Assembly (NCBI GenBank): GCA_903905065.1
Contig: CAIVEW010000025.1
Location: 1-64,000 of the forward strand
Source: an uncultured Bacteroidota bacterium
GTDB taxonomy: Bacteria; Bacteroidota; Bacteroidia; Chitinophagales; Chitinophagaceae
Direction: 5' to 3'
Length of the DNA: 64,000 bases
The notes beneath the pieces are model-generated. The model was not told the origin of the DNA. It was given only the letters and a program-made list of their open reading frames with translations, and searched no databases. A program made the position numbers and the translations under genes. This document shows, piece by piece, positions 53,401 through 60,794 of this stretch (position 1 is the stretch's first letter; every line of letters starts with the position of its first letter).

Positions 53401-53684
53401 AAAGCTCGTTATACGCCTCTATAAAACTAGGTGTTAACTCCAGGATAAGACCAGTAATGATGACGGCTATGATGGCAGCCATTGGGTTATTGCCGGCGGC
53501 TGTATCTCATGGTATAGGCTCGGAGAGCAGCAGGCCACTGGCCCGAGTGGTTATCGGGGGAATACTTTGCGCCATGATCTTTAGCCTTTGGGTGTTCCCG
53601 TTGATCTATGCATGGGCCTACCGTAAAATAGAGCTGAAACACGAAGACCACATTCCGAACCCGGATGTAGCACAGGAGTCATAG
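50496..53684 (+). CDS. czcA: Heavy-metal RND permease CzcA/CusA-like (copy 2, tandem paralogue)
   Basis: A second 1,062-residue HME-type RND permease with the same length and nearly the same protein sequence as copy 1 (for example LGAVDFGIIIDGAVVMVEG). Most codons differ at silent positions, so the duplication is not recent, except for the last 171 bp. It lies 102 bp after the kinase gene and has no czcC/czcB of its own, so it probably shares those proteins with copy 1. Differences include FVILDHKANEVGMSRF versus FVVLDHRGHELGMERF. Confidence 0.95.
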   Translation: MNKLLKKVIGFSLKNRNFILLCSLILVVAGILTYKSMPIEAFPDVTNTEISIITQWPGRSAEEVEKFITIPVEIAMNPVQRKVSLRSTSIFGLSYVKLIFDDDVKDPEARQQVMNLLQNAALPPNVQPAVQPPTGPTGEIFRYTLESNVRDVRELKTIQDWVADRQLRSVPGVGDVTAFGGKTKIYEIQVDPGKLTSLNITPLDVFTAVQKTNINIGGDIIVKNDQAFVVRGIGLLNDVNEIANIVINNTNGVPVLVKDVAEVKISNVPRLGWVARANGLTDSSGKRTITDQPDVVEAIVVMRKGANPSEVVAAIKEKVKKLNNSILPGDTHIVPYYDRSDLIEYATHTVTHNLLEGIILVTLLVSLFMFNWRTTLIVSIIIPLALLFAFICLHLMGMSANLLSLGAVDFGIIIDGAVVMVEGMFVILDHKANEVGMSRFNKLAKYGLIKKNGAQLGKAIFFAKLIIITGLLPIFAFEKVEGKMFSPLAFTLGFALLGALITTLTLVPVLISILLKKNVHERHNPFVHHLTGFMLGGFTKTYRNKRIVVPVALVVMAIGLFSFKFLGSEFLPELNEGSIWLRVQTPYSISLEKSVEVSTQVRKILMEFPQVKYAVSQTGRPDDGTDVAGFYNNEFSVMLYPESDWKPRMSKDELIDQMSKRLSVIPGADLNFSQPIMDNVEEAVSGVKGSICVKVYGDSLKYMEDRVNDVYNILRNVNGVSDLGVIHNIGQPELDVNLDQQKMALYGVATADANAVVAMAIGGQAASTLYEGARTFDIRIRLPEEFRKTPDDIGNLLVPTQSGSKVPIKELATITQKTGPCLIFRDDNERYAALKFSVRDRDMGSTIAEAQKKVNEKVKLKRGYSMAWQGDFENQQRATKRLAQVVPISLLLIFLLLFTMFGNFKDALLVFLNVPFAIVGGIIALLLTGTNFSISAGIGFIALFGICIQDGVLLITVFKQNLENIKGGQSSLYASIKLGVNSRIRPVMMTAMMAAIGLLPAAVSHGIGSESSRPLARVVIGGILCAMIFSLWVFPLIYAWAYRKIELKHEDHIPNPDVAQES

Positions 53685-53731
53685 CATTTTTCGACACCGT
53701 ACATAATTATTATTTTATTATTATGCATGTG

Positions 53732-53760
53732 TTGTTCTGGTTAAAAAATCAGTAAATTTG
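53732..53760 (+). promoter_or_regulatory. Promoter upstream of the outer-membrane protein gene
   Basis: TTG (53732-53734), an 18-bp spacer and TAAATTTG (53753-53760) match the Bacteroidota promoter. The GTG start at 53778 is 17 bp after the -7 box. Confidence 0.65.
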
Positions 53761-53777
53761 CCATTACTGTTATAGTT

Positions 53778-54584
53778 GTGAAAAATAAATTTATTCTTCT
53801 CTTATTGGGGTGTATCATCGCCTGCTCTCCTGCCTTTGCGCAGCTCAGGGCCGATGACGAGGCTGGTGTGCATAAGCAGCCCAAGACCGAGGAAGACGAG
53901 GAAGCACCATTCAGGTATAACGGCCATGACTACAGCCTTGGGTTTGCGCTAGGCTCTACCAAGATGTACGCAAACCTCCCGTACTCAAATCCGCAACCTG
54001 CTTACATCGGTTATTTGGAAAAGAACCTGATGCCGTTTCTGAGTATCGGGTTACAGGTAACTGTAGGCGACCTCTCCAGCAGGTGGCCAAGGAATCACTT
54101 GTTCAGCTTTAACCATTTTACGTCTTTAGACGAACACTTGAATGTGTCCATCGGAAGTCTATTTTATATTTTCGACAGGAACTATAATGACAATTTATTA
54201 AAGCGCATTATTGGAGGGGTTTACGGGGGCATAGGCATTGGTGTGATCAATAACGATATTAAACGGATAGCTAATGTTGATTGGTATCAGTTATCTACCA
54301 TGACTCCCTTAACGGATAACCCTACCATCGAAAAGAACACGGCCGCCTTATATTTCCCATTCAATGCGGGATATAACTACAGGGTGCGACAGTTTCTTTT
54401 CTTTCATAACGGGTTTGTTTTTAACGGCAATATCCAACTAAATGACTGCCAGTCGGACTATATAGATGGTTATAGCCCTCCTTTTGCAGGGCATAAGCAT
54501 ACCGGCGTGTACTCGATCATGTCGATCGGGGCGAAATTTTATATCACCCGCAAGGAGCCTGATAATCTTTTCTTCGACCAATAA
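53778..54584 (+). CDS. Putative outer-membrane beta-barrel protein
   Basis: The start is a GTG (53778), giving KNKFILLLLGCIIACSPAFAQ, a good signal peptide. A short acidic linker (KTEEDEEAPF) precedes about 215 residues in alternating polar/hydrophobic strands with many aromatic residues (YSLGFALGSTKMYANLPY, YNYRVRQFLFFHNGF, VYSIMSIGAKFYITR). The last strand-like segment is typical of small outer-membrane barrels. No named family is recognised. It follows czcA2 by 93 bp but has its own promoter, so it need not belong to the metal operon. Confidence 0.7.
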   Translation: MKNKFILLLLGCIIACSPAFAQLRADDEAGVHKQPKTEEDEEAPFRYNGHDYSLGFALGSTKMYANLPYSNPQPAYIGYLEKNLMPFLSIGLQVTVGDLSSRWPRNHLFSFNHFTSLDEHLNVSIGSLFYIFDRNYNDNLLKRIIGGVYGGIGIGVINNDIKRIANVDWYQLSTMTPLTDNPTIEKNTAALYFPFNAGYNYRVRQFLFFHNGFVFNGNIQLNDCQSDYIDGYSPPFAGHKHTGVYSIMSIGAKFYITRKEPDNLFFDQ

Positions 54585-54595
54585 TTTTTTTTTGC

Positions 54596-54618
54596 GCCCG
54601 GGGTTCCGGGCATTTTTA
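54596..54618 (+). terminator. Intrinsic terminator after the outer-membrane protein
   Basis: GCCCGG (54596-54601) pairs with CCGGGC (54606-54611) around GGTT, followed by ATTTTTATT. A T-run also precedes the stem. Confidence 0.75.
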
Positions 54619-54632
54619 TTGGCACCCAAAAT

Positions 54633-54663
54633 CCCGTTCGAAACGGGCAAATGTTTATATTTG
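54633..54663 (+). promoter_or_regulatory. folD promoter region: palindrome CCCGTT-CGA-AACGGG and -7 box
   Basis: A perfect 15-bp palindrome (CCCGTT 54633-54638, CGA, AACGGG 54642-54647) lies where the -33 element would be, and TATATTTG (54656-54663) matches TAnnTTTG. The ATG at 54668 is only 4 bp after the box. The palindrome could be a repressor site. No clear -33 TTG is seen. Confidence 0.5.
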
Positions 54664-54667
54664 TGCT

Positions 54668-55582
54668 ATGCAAATTCTGGATGGAGTATTAGTATCTGGC
54701 CACATCAAGGAGCAGATAAAACAGGACGTAACCGATTTCCAGGCGGCGGGTGGAAAAAAGCCACACCTTGCAGCCATTTTGGTGGGTAACAACCCTGCAA
54801 GCGAAGCCTATGTGGGCTCCAAAGTGAAGCACTGTGATGAACTAGGTTTTGATTCGACACTCCTACGGTTTGAAAAAGATATTTCCGAGGCATTTCTTAT
54901 CGGCGAAGTAGAGCGACTAAATAGTGACGACAGTATAGATGGTATACTGGTACAATTGCCTTTGCCAGACCACATTTCGGGAGATGCTGTGATCAATGCG
55001 ATCAGTCCTGCAAAGGATGTGGATGGTTTTCATCCCATATCGTTGGGCAAGATGCTGCTGGGCCAGCCAACCTTTCTTCCCGCTACGCCATACGGTATCA
55101 TGCTGATGCTGGAATACTATAAGATAGATACCAGCGGCATGCATTGCGTGATCATTGGCAGAAGCAACATCGTGGGTACGCCGATGACCATTTTGATGAG
55201 TCGTGCTTCTAACCCGGGCAATGCCACTGTGACCATGTGTCATTCGAAGACAAAGAACCTCAAAGAGATCACAAAGACCGCAGATATGATCATTGCCGCC
55301 ATCGGCAGGCCAAAATATGTGACAGCTGATATGGTAAAACCTGGCGCAATAATTATTGACGTAGGTATTAACCGGGTAGACGACCAGACAAAGAAAAGCG
55401 GCTCGAGGTTGGTGGGTGATGTGGATTTCGATAACGTAGCGCCTTTATGCAGTTACATTACCCCAGTGCCCAAAGGCGTGGGGCTGATGACGATATGCGG
55501 GCTGATGAAGAATACGCTGCAGGCAGCAAAGAGAAGCCCCTCCCCGGCCGTCTCCGAAGGAGAGGGAGGTGTCACGAAATAG
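54668..55582 (+). CDS. folD: Methylenetetrahydrofolate dehydrogenase/cyclohydrolase (FolD)
   Basis: The bifunctional enzyme interconverts methylene- and formyl-tetrahydrofolate. The N-terminal domain shows HLAAILVGNNPASEAYVGSK (with the Lys of the active site) and DGILVQLPLPDHI; the NADP-binding part shows VIIGRSNIVGTPMTILM. The C-terminal motif reads PVPKGVGLMTICGL where PVPGGVGPMT is usual. The last residues (SPSPAVSEGEGGVTK) are encoded by a palindromic repeat and are probably extra. It is followed by queE and uppP. The mRNA is likely leaderless. Confidence 0.95.
   Translation: MQILDGVLVSGHIKEQIKQDVTDFQAAGGKKPHLAAILVGNNPASEAYVGSKVKHCDELGFDSTLLRFEKDISEAFLIGEVERLNSDDSIDGILVQLPLPDHISGDAVINAISPAKDVDGFHPISLGKMLLGQPTFLPATPYGIMLMLEYYKIDTSGMHCVIIGRSNIVGTPMTILMSRASNPGNATVTMCHSKTKNLKEITKTADMIIAAIGRPKYVTADMVKPGAIIIDVGINRVDDQTKKSGSRLVGDVDFDNVAPLCSYITPVPKGVGLMTICGLMKNTLQAAKRSPSPAVSEGEGGVTK
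55536..55572. repeat. CCCCTCCCC...GGAGAGGGAGG repeat forming the folD 3' end
   Basis: CCCCTCCCCGGCCGTCTCC and GGAGAGGGAGG form an imperfect hairpin related to the CCCTCTCCC repeat at 8411-8443. It is translated as the last part of folD. Confidence 0.55.
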
Positions 55583-55599
55583 CGAATATCCTGACTCTT

Positions 55600-56220
55600 T
55601 TGATAAAAACGGAACAACATATTATTTCGTATCCGGTAATGGAACATTTTTACACCCTGCAGGGTGAGGGCTTCCATACGGGTAGAGCAGCCTATTTCAT
55701 CAGGCTGGGTGGCTGTGATGTAGGGTGCACGTGGTGCGATGTGAAAGACAGTTGGGATGCCTCGAAACATCCATTGATGAGTACGGCTGAAATAGTAGGC
55801 CAAGCAGCAAAACATAAAGGAGTTATTGCTGTTATTACTGGTGGCGAGCCTGCCATGCACAACCTGACCGCTCTTTGTGATGCACTGCACAGGGCGGGGT
55901 TTAAAACACATATTGAGACATCGGGTGCACACCCGCTAAGCGGCAATCTCGATTGGGTAACACTTTCGCCAAAAAAATTTAAGGCCCCGCTGCCGGAAGC
56001 GGTGGCGGCAGCCGACGAATTAAAAGTAGTAGTGTATCACAAATCAGATTTTCAGTGGGCAGAATTCCATGCTTCAGGTGTGGGGCCGGAATGTAAACTA
56101 TACCTGCAGCCGGAATGGAGCAAGAGAGAAGCCATAACGCCGCTGATCATAGAATATATCAAGCAACATCCGCAATGGCAATTATCTTTACAGGCACATA
56201 AATACATAAACATCCCATAA
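55600..56220 (+). CDS. queE: 7-carboxy-7-deazaguanine synthase (QueE), radical SAM
   Basis: QueE makes CDG, a step in queuosine and 7-deazapurine synthesis. The signature [17 protein letters not shown] is followed by the cluster motif [16 protein letters not shown] (CX3CX2C). The SAM-binding motif is [10 protein letters not shown], and the end [13 protein letters not shown] is typical. The start is uncertain: an ATG at 55639 begins at MEHFYT, but family members normally have residues before PVM, which favours the TTG at 55600. QueC, QueD and QueF genes are not adjacent. Confidence 0.93.
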   Translation: MIKTEQHIISYPVMEHFYTLQGEGFHTGRAAYFIRLGGCDVGCTWCDVKDSWDASKHPLMSTAEIVGQAAKHKGVIAVITGGEPAMHNLTALCDALHRAGFKTHIETSGAHPLSGNLDWVTLSPKKFKAPLPEAVAAADELKVVVYHKSDFQWAEFHASGVGPECKLYLQPEWSKREAITPLIIEYIKQHPQWQLSLQAHKYINIP

Positions 56221-56221
56221 C

Positions 56222-57088
56222 ATGACGTGGATACAAGTCGTAATACTCGGTATAGTTGAAGGCATTTCGGAATTTCTCCCTATCTCATCTACCGGACACA
56301 TGATCATTGCCAGTTCTATAATGGGTATCAACGAAGAAGCGTTTACCAAGCTCTTTGAGGTTGTCATACAATTTGGCGCAATACTGTCGGTGGTGGTGCT
56401 CTACTGGCGTAAATTTCTTGACTTTGCCCGGTGGGAGTTTTATTTGAAACTGGCCGTTGCCTTTATTCCTGCCGCCATCTTTGGTGCTTTGTTCTCAAAG
56501 AAAATAGATGCGTTGTTGGAAAGCAGTTTGACTGTCGGGTTCAGTTTCCTGATCGGCGGTATTGTGTTGCTGTTCGTCGACCATCTGTTCCAGCGCGGCA
56601 ATATTGAGCGGGATAGCGAGATCAGTTACCCCAAGGCATTCTTTATTGGCTGTTTCCAGGTGATTGCGATGATTCCCGGGGTGTCCCGGAGCGCTGCCAC
56701 TATTGTGGGAGGATTGCAGCAAAAGCTTACACGCAAGCTGGCGGCCGAATTTTCGTTTTTTCTTGCGGTACCTACAATGGCTGCAGCAACAGCTAAGAAG
56801 CTGTGGGATTTTCATAAGCTCGGCCTTCATTTTGAGCACGGGCAAATGGGTATGCTGCTTGTGGGCAACTTGATCGCCTTTATCGTTGCTTTGATCGCAA
56901 TCAAAACATTTATTACCTATGTTCAAAAACACTCCTTCCGCGCATTTGGTGTATATCGCATCTTTGCCGGTATTGCTGTATTTATAATGATCAGCGTAGG
57001 GATCATTAAGAAGGAAGGAGCGCCAGTGTCCTCGAAAGCCGCAGCCTCTGTTTATCATACTACAGATAAAACAGTTGCACTAAAGTAG
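56222..57088 (+). CDS. uppP: Undecaprenyl-diphosphatase (UppP/BacA)
   Basis: The integral membrane phosphatase recycles undecaprenyl pyrophosphate for peptidoglycan synthesis. The two family motifs are visible: [18 protein letters not shown] near the N-terminus and [16 protein letters not shown] near residue 160. About eight helices are predicted over 288 residues. It starts 1 bp after queE, so it is co-transcribed with it. The C-terminus ([19 protein letters not shown]) is a polar extension. Confidence 0.96.
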   Translation: MTWIQVVILGIVEGISEFLPISSTGHMIIASSIMGINEEAFTKLFEVVIQFGAILSVVVLYWRKFLDFARWEFYLKLAVAFIPAAIFGALFSKKIDALLESSLTVGFSFLIGGIVLLFVDHLFQRGNIERDSEISYPKAFFIGCFQVIAMIPGVSRSAATIVGGLQQKLTRKLAAEFSFFLAVPTMAAATAKKLWDFHKLGLHFEHGQMGMLLVGNLIAFIVALIAIKTFITYVQKHSFRAFGVYRIFAGIAVFIMISVGIIKKEGAPVSSKAAASVYHTTDKTVALK

Positions 57089-57451
57089 TTAGTCCCCTGT
57101 TGGCGCAATAGCACTGGTTTCTACCATCAGCATCACGGTTTTCTTTGGTGCGCGCGGGCGGTGCTTGACGCCCTTAGTGATTGTAGTGCCCTGGTTTGGG
57201 TTAAGTTCGATCGTCCGGTCTTCAAGGTCTATCAGCAATTGCCCTTCCAGCACGAAGAAGAATTCGTCGTCATTATCATGTTTGTGCCAGTGAAATTCGC
57301 CTTCCACAATACCTATACGCACTACGCTGTCATTTACTTGTGTGAGTGTATAGTTCTGCCATTTTTCCGTGCATGCAGCAACAACTGAAGGGACATCTAT
57401 CAGCTCAAGATGCCGAAATTTGGTATCCAGATTGATGTTATAGTTTTCCAT
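57089..57451 (-). CDS. Cupin-domain protein
   Basis: A 120-residue single-domain beta-barrel. The metal-binding cupin motifs are GEFHWHKHDNDDEFFFVLEGQ (two His and a Glu) and TITKGVKHRPRAPKK (the third His). No specific activity can be assigned; similar small cupins are often sugar or aromatic isomerases or regulators. The ATG at 57451 is preferred over the GTG at 57460. It is convergent with uppP with no gap. Confidence 0.85.
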   Translation of the reverse strand: MENYNINLDTKFRHLELIDVPSVVAACTEKWQNYTLTQVNDSVVRIGIVEGEFHWHKHDNDDEFFFVLEGQLLIDLEDRTIELNPNQGTTITKGVKHRPRAPKKTVMLMVETSAIAPTGD

Positions 57452-57519
57452 GGTGTACACGTTGAAGCCACATTATCCGGGCTATTCGCACATTTCCAGA
57501 TTGTCACATCTGCACATTA

Positions 57520-57876
57520 TTATGCTGCTTCCCAGGTTTCGAACAAAAGGTTAAGATAATAATTTTCCTCTTTGGTGATCACCTTATCCGCCTTTGTAAG
57601 CTTGATGGAGAATTTTATGAGGTTCTTACGTTCTTCTATCGTTGCATCGTCATAGAAATCATCCATCATCTTCAGGTAATGACCCTCCCATTCATCAGGT
57701 TTCAGTCGGCTGATCACTTCCATCTGTTTATCAAGGTTTACATTGAAGGGGAATTCGTTCACCAGGTACTGGCGTATGACCATATCTTTCTCCGCGCTGA
57801 TCCTGAAATCTACGGCGGAAAGTATCATTAATAAATGATATCCCGCGATCGCTTTATTCATTCGCTTGTTAGGCAT
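57520..57876 (-). CDS. TerB-like small helical protein
   Basis: An all-helical protein of 118 residues. The pattern AGYHLLMILSAVDFRISAEKDMVI, then KLTKADKVITKEENYYLNLLF, matches the helical TerB/DjlA-type domain (tellurite-resistance TerB fold) with its acidic metal site. It is separated by 27 bp from the alanine dehydrogenase gene, upstream on the same strand. The function is unknown. Confidence 0.65.
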   Translation of the reverse strand: MPNKRMNKAIAGYHLLMILSAVDFRISAEKDMVIRQYLVNEFPFNVNLDKQMEVISRLKPDEWEGHYLKMMDDFYDDATIEERKNLIKFSIKLTKADKVITKEENYYLNLLFETWEAA

Positions 57877-57903
57877 ACGAGTATATATGAGTTTAAACCG
57901 GGT

Positions 57904-59115
57904 TTAGCTTTGTGATGCAAGCAAAAGATCCAGGTCAGTGTATTTAAAGTTAAAACGCTTGGCAATGGCGGCACTCGTCACACATCCCTTATACATATAA
58001 ACGCCTCTTCTGATACCACTTTTTGCCAGTATTATTTCTTCTACCCCACCCATATCGGCAGCCTGCTGCAATATGGGCATCAGCACGTTGCTAATAGCCC
58101 TGGATGCAGTACGGGAAACCCCGGATGCGATATTGGGGACACAATAATGGATCACATCATATTTTTTGAAAGTCGGCCTTTCGTGGGTAGTAACCCGCGA
58201 TGTTTCAAAACAACCGCCTCTATCCATGCTCACATCTATGATCACAGAGCCCGCTTTCATATTACTCACCATCTGGTCAGTAACGACAACGGGTGTTATG
58301 CCGTTTACAGGTTTCAATGCGCCTACAGCAACATCTGCGCTTCTCAATTCATCAGCAAGGGCCACCGGCTCCAGCACCGAAGTAAAGCATCGCCTGCCTA
58401 TATTGTTTTGCAGCCGCATGAGCCGGTAGATGGAGTTATCGAATATAGTTACGGAAGCGCCAAGTCCAAACGCCGCACGCGCAGCAAACTCACCCACAAC
58501 TCCTGCACCTATGATCAGCACCTGAGCTGGTGGTACCCCGGAGATGCCACCCAGCAATACACCTTTGCCATTGTCTGGGTTGCCAAGGTACCTGGCTGCA
58601 GCCAGAATTGCGTAGTTGCCCGCTATTTCGCTCATAGAGCGCACGATAGGATAGGTTCCCGCATCATCTTTTATTGATTCAAACGCTATTGCGATTATCT
58701 TTTTAGCTATCAGCTGTTCCATGATCTCTGCCTTAAGTAGCGGCATATGGATGGGGGAGATCACTACCTGGTTTGGCTGCAATAGGCTTGCTTCCTCATC
58801 GGATATGGGCGCAGACTTGATGATAGTTGTGGCCTTGAATAGCTGCGCTTTATCGTAAACTATGTGTGCGCCTGCCTCACTGTAATCGTTATCAAAATAA
58901 AACGAACCATCTCCTGCGCCATGTTCGACAGCGACATCGTGCCCGTCATTTATCAGAACAGAGACAGCATCCGGTGTAAGTGCAACGCGGTTTTCCTGGA
59001 ACGAAGTTTCCTTGGGTATCCCAATAAATAACTGTTTCTTTTTAGGAGTTATCTGCAAGGTCTCTTCCAGGGGAACGTAGGAAAAGGAAGGTGATATGTA
59101 TGGTTTTTTGGTCAT
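57904..59115 (-). CDS. ald: Alanine dehydrogenase
   Basis: NAD-dependent oxidative deamination of L-alanine to pyruvate and ammonia. Residues 25-45 hold the signature IGIPKETSFQENRVALTPDAV. The catalytic His is probably in SPIHMPLL. The Rossmann motif is VLIIGAGVVGEFAARAAFGLGASVTIFD. C-terminal segments DVSMDRGGCFETSRVTTHE and YCVPNIASGVSRTASRAISN are characteristic. At 403 residues it is longer than Ald of Bacillus, with an N-terminal extension (FSYVPLEETLQITPKKKQLF) that is common in this phylum. Confidence 0.93.
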   Translation of the reverse strand: MTKKPYISPSFSYVPLEETLQITPKKKQLFIGIPKETSFQENRVALTPDAVSVLINDGHDVAVEHGAGDGSFYFDNDYSEAGAHIVYDKAQLFKATTIIKSAPISDEEASLLQPNQVVISPIHMPLLKAEIMEQLIAKKIIAIAFESIKDDAGTYPIVRSMSEIAGNYAILAAARYLGNPDNGKGVLLGGISGVPPAQVLIIGAGVVGEFAARAAFGLGASVTIFDNSIYRLMRLQNNIGRRCFTSVLEPVALADELRSADVAVGALKPVNGITPVVVTDQMVSNMKAGSVIIDVSMDRGGCFETSRVTTHERPTFKKYDVIHYCVPNIASGVSRTASRAISNVLMPILQQAADMGGVEEIILAKSGIRRGVYMYKGCVTSAAIAKRFNFKYTDLDLLLASQS

Positions 59116-59227
59116 GCCCGCATGGGTACGTTTAATAGGACAATATACAATTTATGTTCTTATAAAAGAAGCATTTCGGAACAAAAACAAGAGTAAATTA
59201 AATATTGTTGAGCCATAGGGCTTTATC

Positions 59228-59259
59228 TTGCTGTTTTGTGGCTTTAAATTTTATTTTTG
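59228..59259 (+). promoter_or_regulatory. rpoN promoter
   Basis: TTG (59228-59230), a 21-bp spacer and TATTTTTG (59252-59259) match the Bacteroidota primary promoter. The ATG is 24 bp after the -7 box. Confidence 0.65.
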
Positions 59260-59283
59260 CAATTGAGGCAAAGGGAATTACTC

Positions 59284-60783
59284 ATGTTAAGACAGTCGAA
59301 CCAGCAGAGGCTACTGCAAAAACTATCACCACAGCAAATTCAGTTAATGAAGCTGCTACAGATTCCCACGGCCAACCTCGAAGAGCGGATAAAAGAAGAA
59401 TTGGAGGAAAACCCCGCTCTCGAATCTGAACTGGAAAACAATAACACAGAGCAGGACACTTATGAGCTGGAAGAAAGCGCTCCGGAAGGCGAGGACGCAG
59501 AAGCGCCCGGTGATGAAGTGGAACTGAGTGACGATACAGCTGAAAAAATTGATCTTGATGATTTTTTAAGGCGTGAAGACGATGATAGCGGCGGATATGA
59601 ATATGGTGACGACTATTACGGTGGCAATGAAAACGAAAAGCTGGTGACGCCTGCGCGCGTGGAAACAAGCTTTCATGACTATGTGCTGGATCAACTCGGC
59701 ATGCTGGAACTGGACGACCGGAGACACCGCATTGCAGAACAGATAATAGGCAGCCTGGATGAAGATGGCTACCTGCGCCGAGAAGTAACGTCGATAGTGG
59801 ACGACCTCGCTTTTGGCCAAAACATAGATACCAATGCAGAAGAGATAGCGGCATTGATACAACAGATACAATTGTTTGACCCTCCTGGTATTTGTGTATG
59901 GACATTGCAGGAATGCCTGCTCCTGCAGCTGAAAAGGATGCCGCAAACAAAACCGGTTAAGGATGCCGTAGAGATACTGGATAAGTACTTTAACGAGTTT
60001 ATAAAAAAGCATTACGATAAGATCCAGAAGCACCTTGCGCTTAATAATGAAGACCTGAAAAATGTCATTAGTATCATTATTAAGCTAAACCCAAAACCCG
60101 GCGCGGCTTTCGCAGTGCTCAATAAGGCAGAGAGTTATATTATACCTGACTTTTTTGTTTTTAATAATAATGGGGTCCCTGAATTATCGCTCAATTCGAA
60201 GAATGCGCCGGAACTAAGAATATCCGAAGGTTACAAGGATATGATGCGGGCGTACGAGCGCGGAGAAAAGAAAGACAAACGGCAAAAGGAGGCAGTAATT
60301 TTCATTAAACAAAAGCTGGATTCGGCGAAGTGGTTCATAGATGCTATCAAGCAGCGGCAACACACGTTGCTGCACACCATGCAGGCTATATTGGATTTTC
60401 AGAACGAGTTTTTTGTTTCCGGTGACGAGAGCCTGTTAAAGCCAATGATCCTGAAAGATATAGCCCAAATGACGAGCCTGGATGTATCAACAGTTTCGCG
60501 GGTTGCAAACAGCAAGTATGTGCAAACCGAGTACGGCACCTATAAGCTGAAGTACTTTTTCTCTGAAGCGCTGCAAACCGAAAGCGGGGAAGAAGTATCT
60601 ACCCGGGAAGTAAAGAATATACTCAATGACCTGATAGGCGCAGAAAATAAGCGCAAGCCACTTTCTGACGAGCATCTTACCGAATTACTGCAAGAAAGGG
60701 GTTACAACATTGCCCGTCGTACCGTTGCCAAATACAGGGAGCAGCTGTTTATTCCTGTAGCCAGGTTAAGGAAGGAATTGTAA
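59284..60783 (+). CDS. rpoN: RNA polymerase sigma-54 factor (RpoN)
   Basis: Sigma-54 directs RNA polymerase to -24/-12 promoters and needs activator ATPases. The protein of 499 residues begins with the Gln/Leu-rich region I (MLRQSNQQRLLQKLSPQQ), followed by a highly acidic region II (about residues 45-115). The core-binding region starts near DYVLDQLGML. The C-terminal RpoN box is present as ARRTVAKYRE in YNIARRTVAKYREQLFIPVARL. The ATG at 59284 fits; a TTG at 59257 lies inside the promoter. No sigma-54 activator is visible in the window. Confidence 0.96.
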   Translation: MLRQSNQQRLLQKLSPQQIQLMKLLQIPTANLEERIKEELEENPALESELENNNTEQDTYELEESAPEGEDAEAPGDEVELSDDTAEKIDLDDFLRREDDDSGGYEYGDDYYGGNENEKLVTPARVETSFHDYVLDQLGMLELDDRRHRIAEQIIGSLDEDGYLRREVTSIVDDLAFGQNIDTNAEEIAALIQQIQLFDPPGICVWTLQECLLLQLKRMPQTKPVKDAVEILDKYFNEFIKKHYDKIQKHLALNNEDLKNVISIIIKLNPKPGAAFAVLNKAESYIIPDFFVFNNNGVPELSLNSKNAPELRISEGYKDMMRAYERGEKKDKRQKEAVIFIKQKLDSAKWFIDAIKQRQHTLLHTMQAILDFQNEFFVSGDESLLKPMILKDIAQMTSLDVSTVSRVANSKYVQTEYGTYKLKYFFSEALQTESGEEVSTREVKNILNDLIGAENKRKPLSDEHLTELLQERGYNIARRTVAKYREQLFIPVARLRKEL

Positions 60784-60794
60784 ACGTGCACCAA

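Noticed and set aside
55447-55599. Upstream extension of queE from 55447
   Set aside because: This stretch lies inside folD and its repeat tail, in another frame, and has no similarity to QueE N-termini.
59282-60033. Long open frames on the minus strand opposite rpoN
   Set aside because: They are antisense to the clearly coding rpoN frame and encode low-complexity, Arg/His/Cys-rich products with no recognisable domain.
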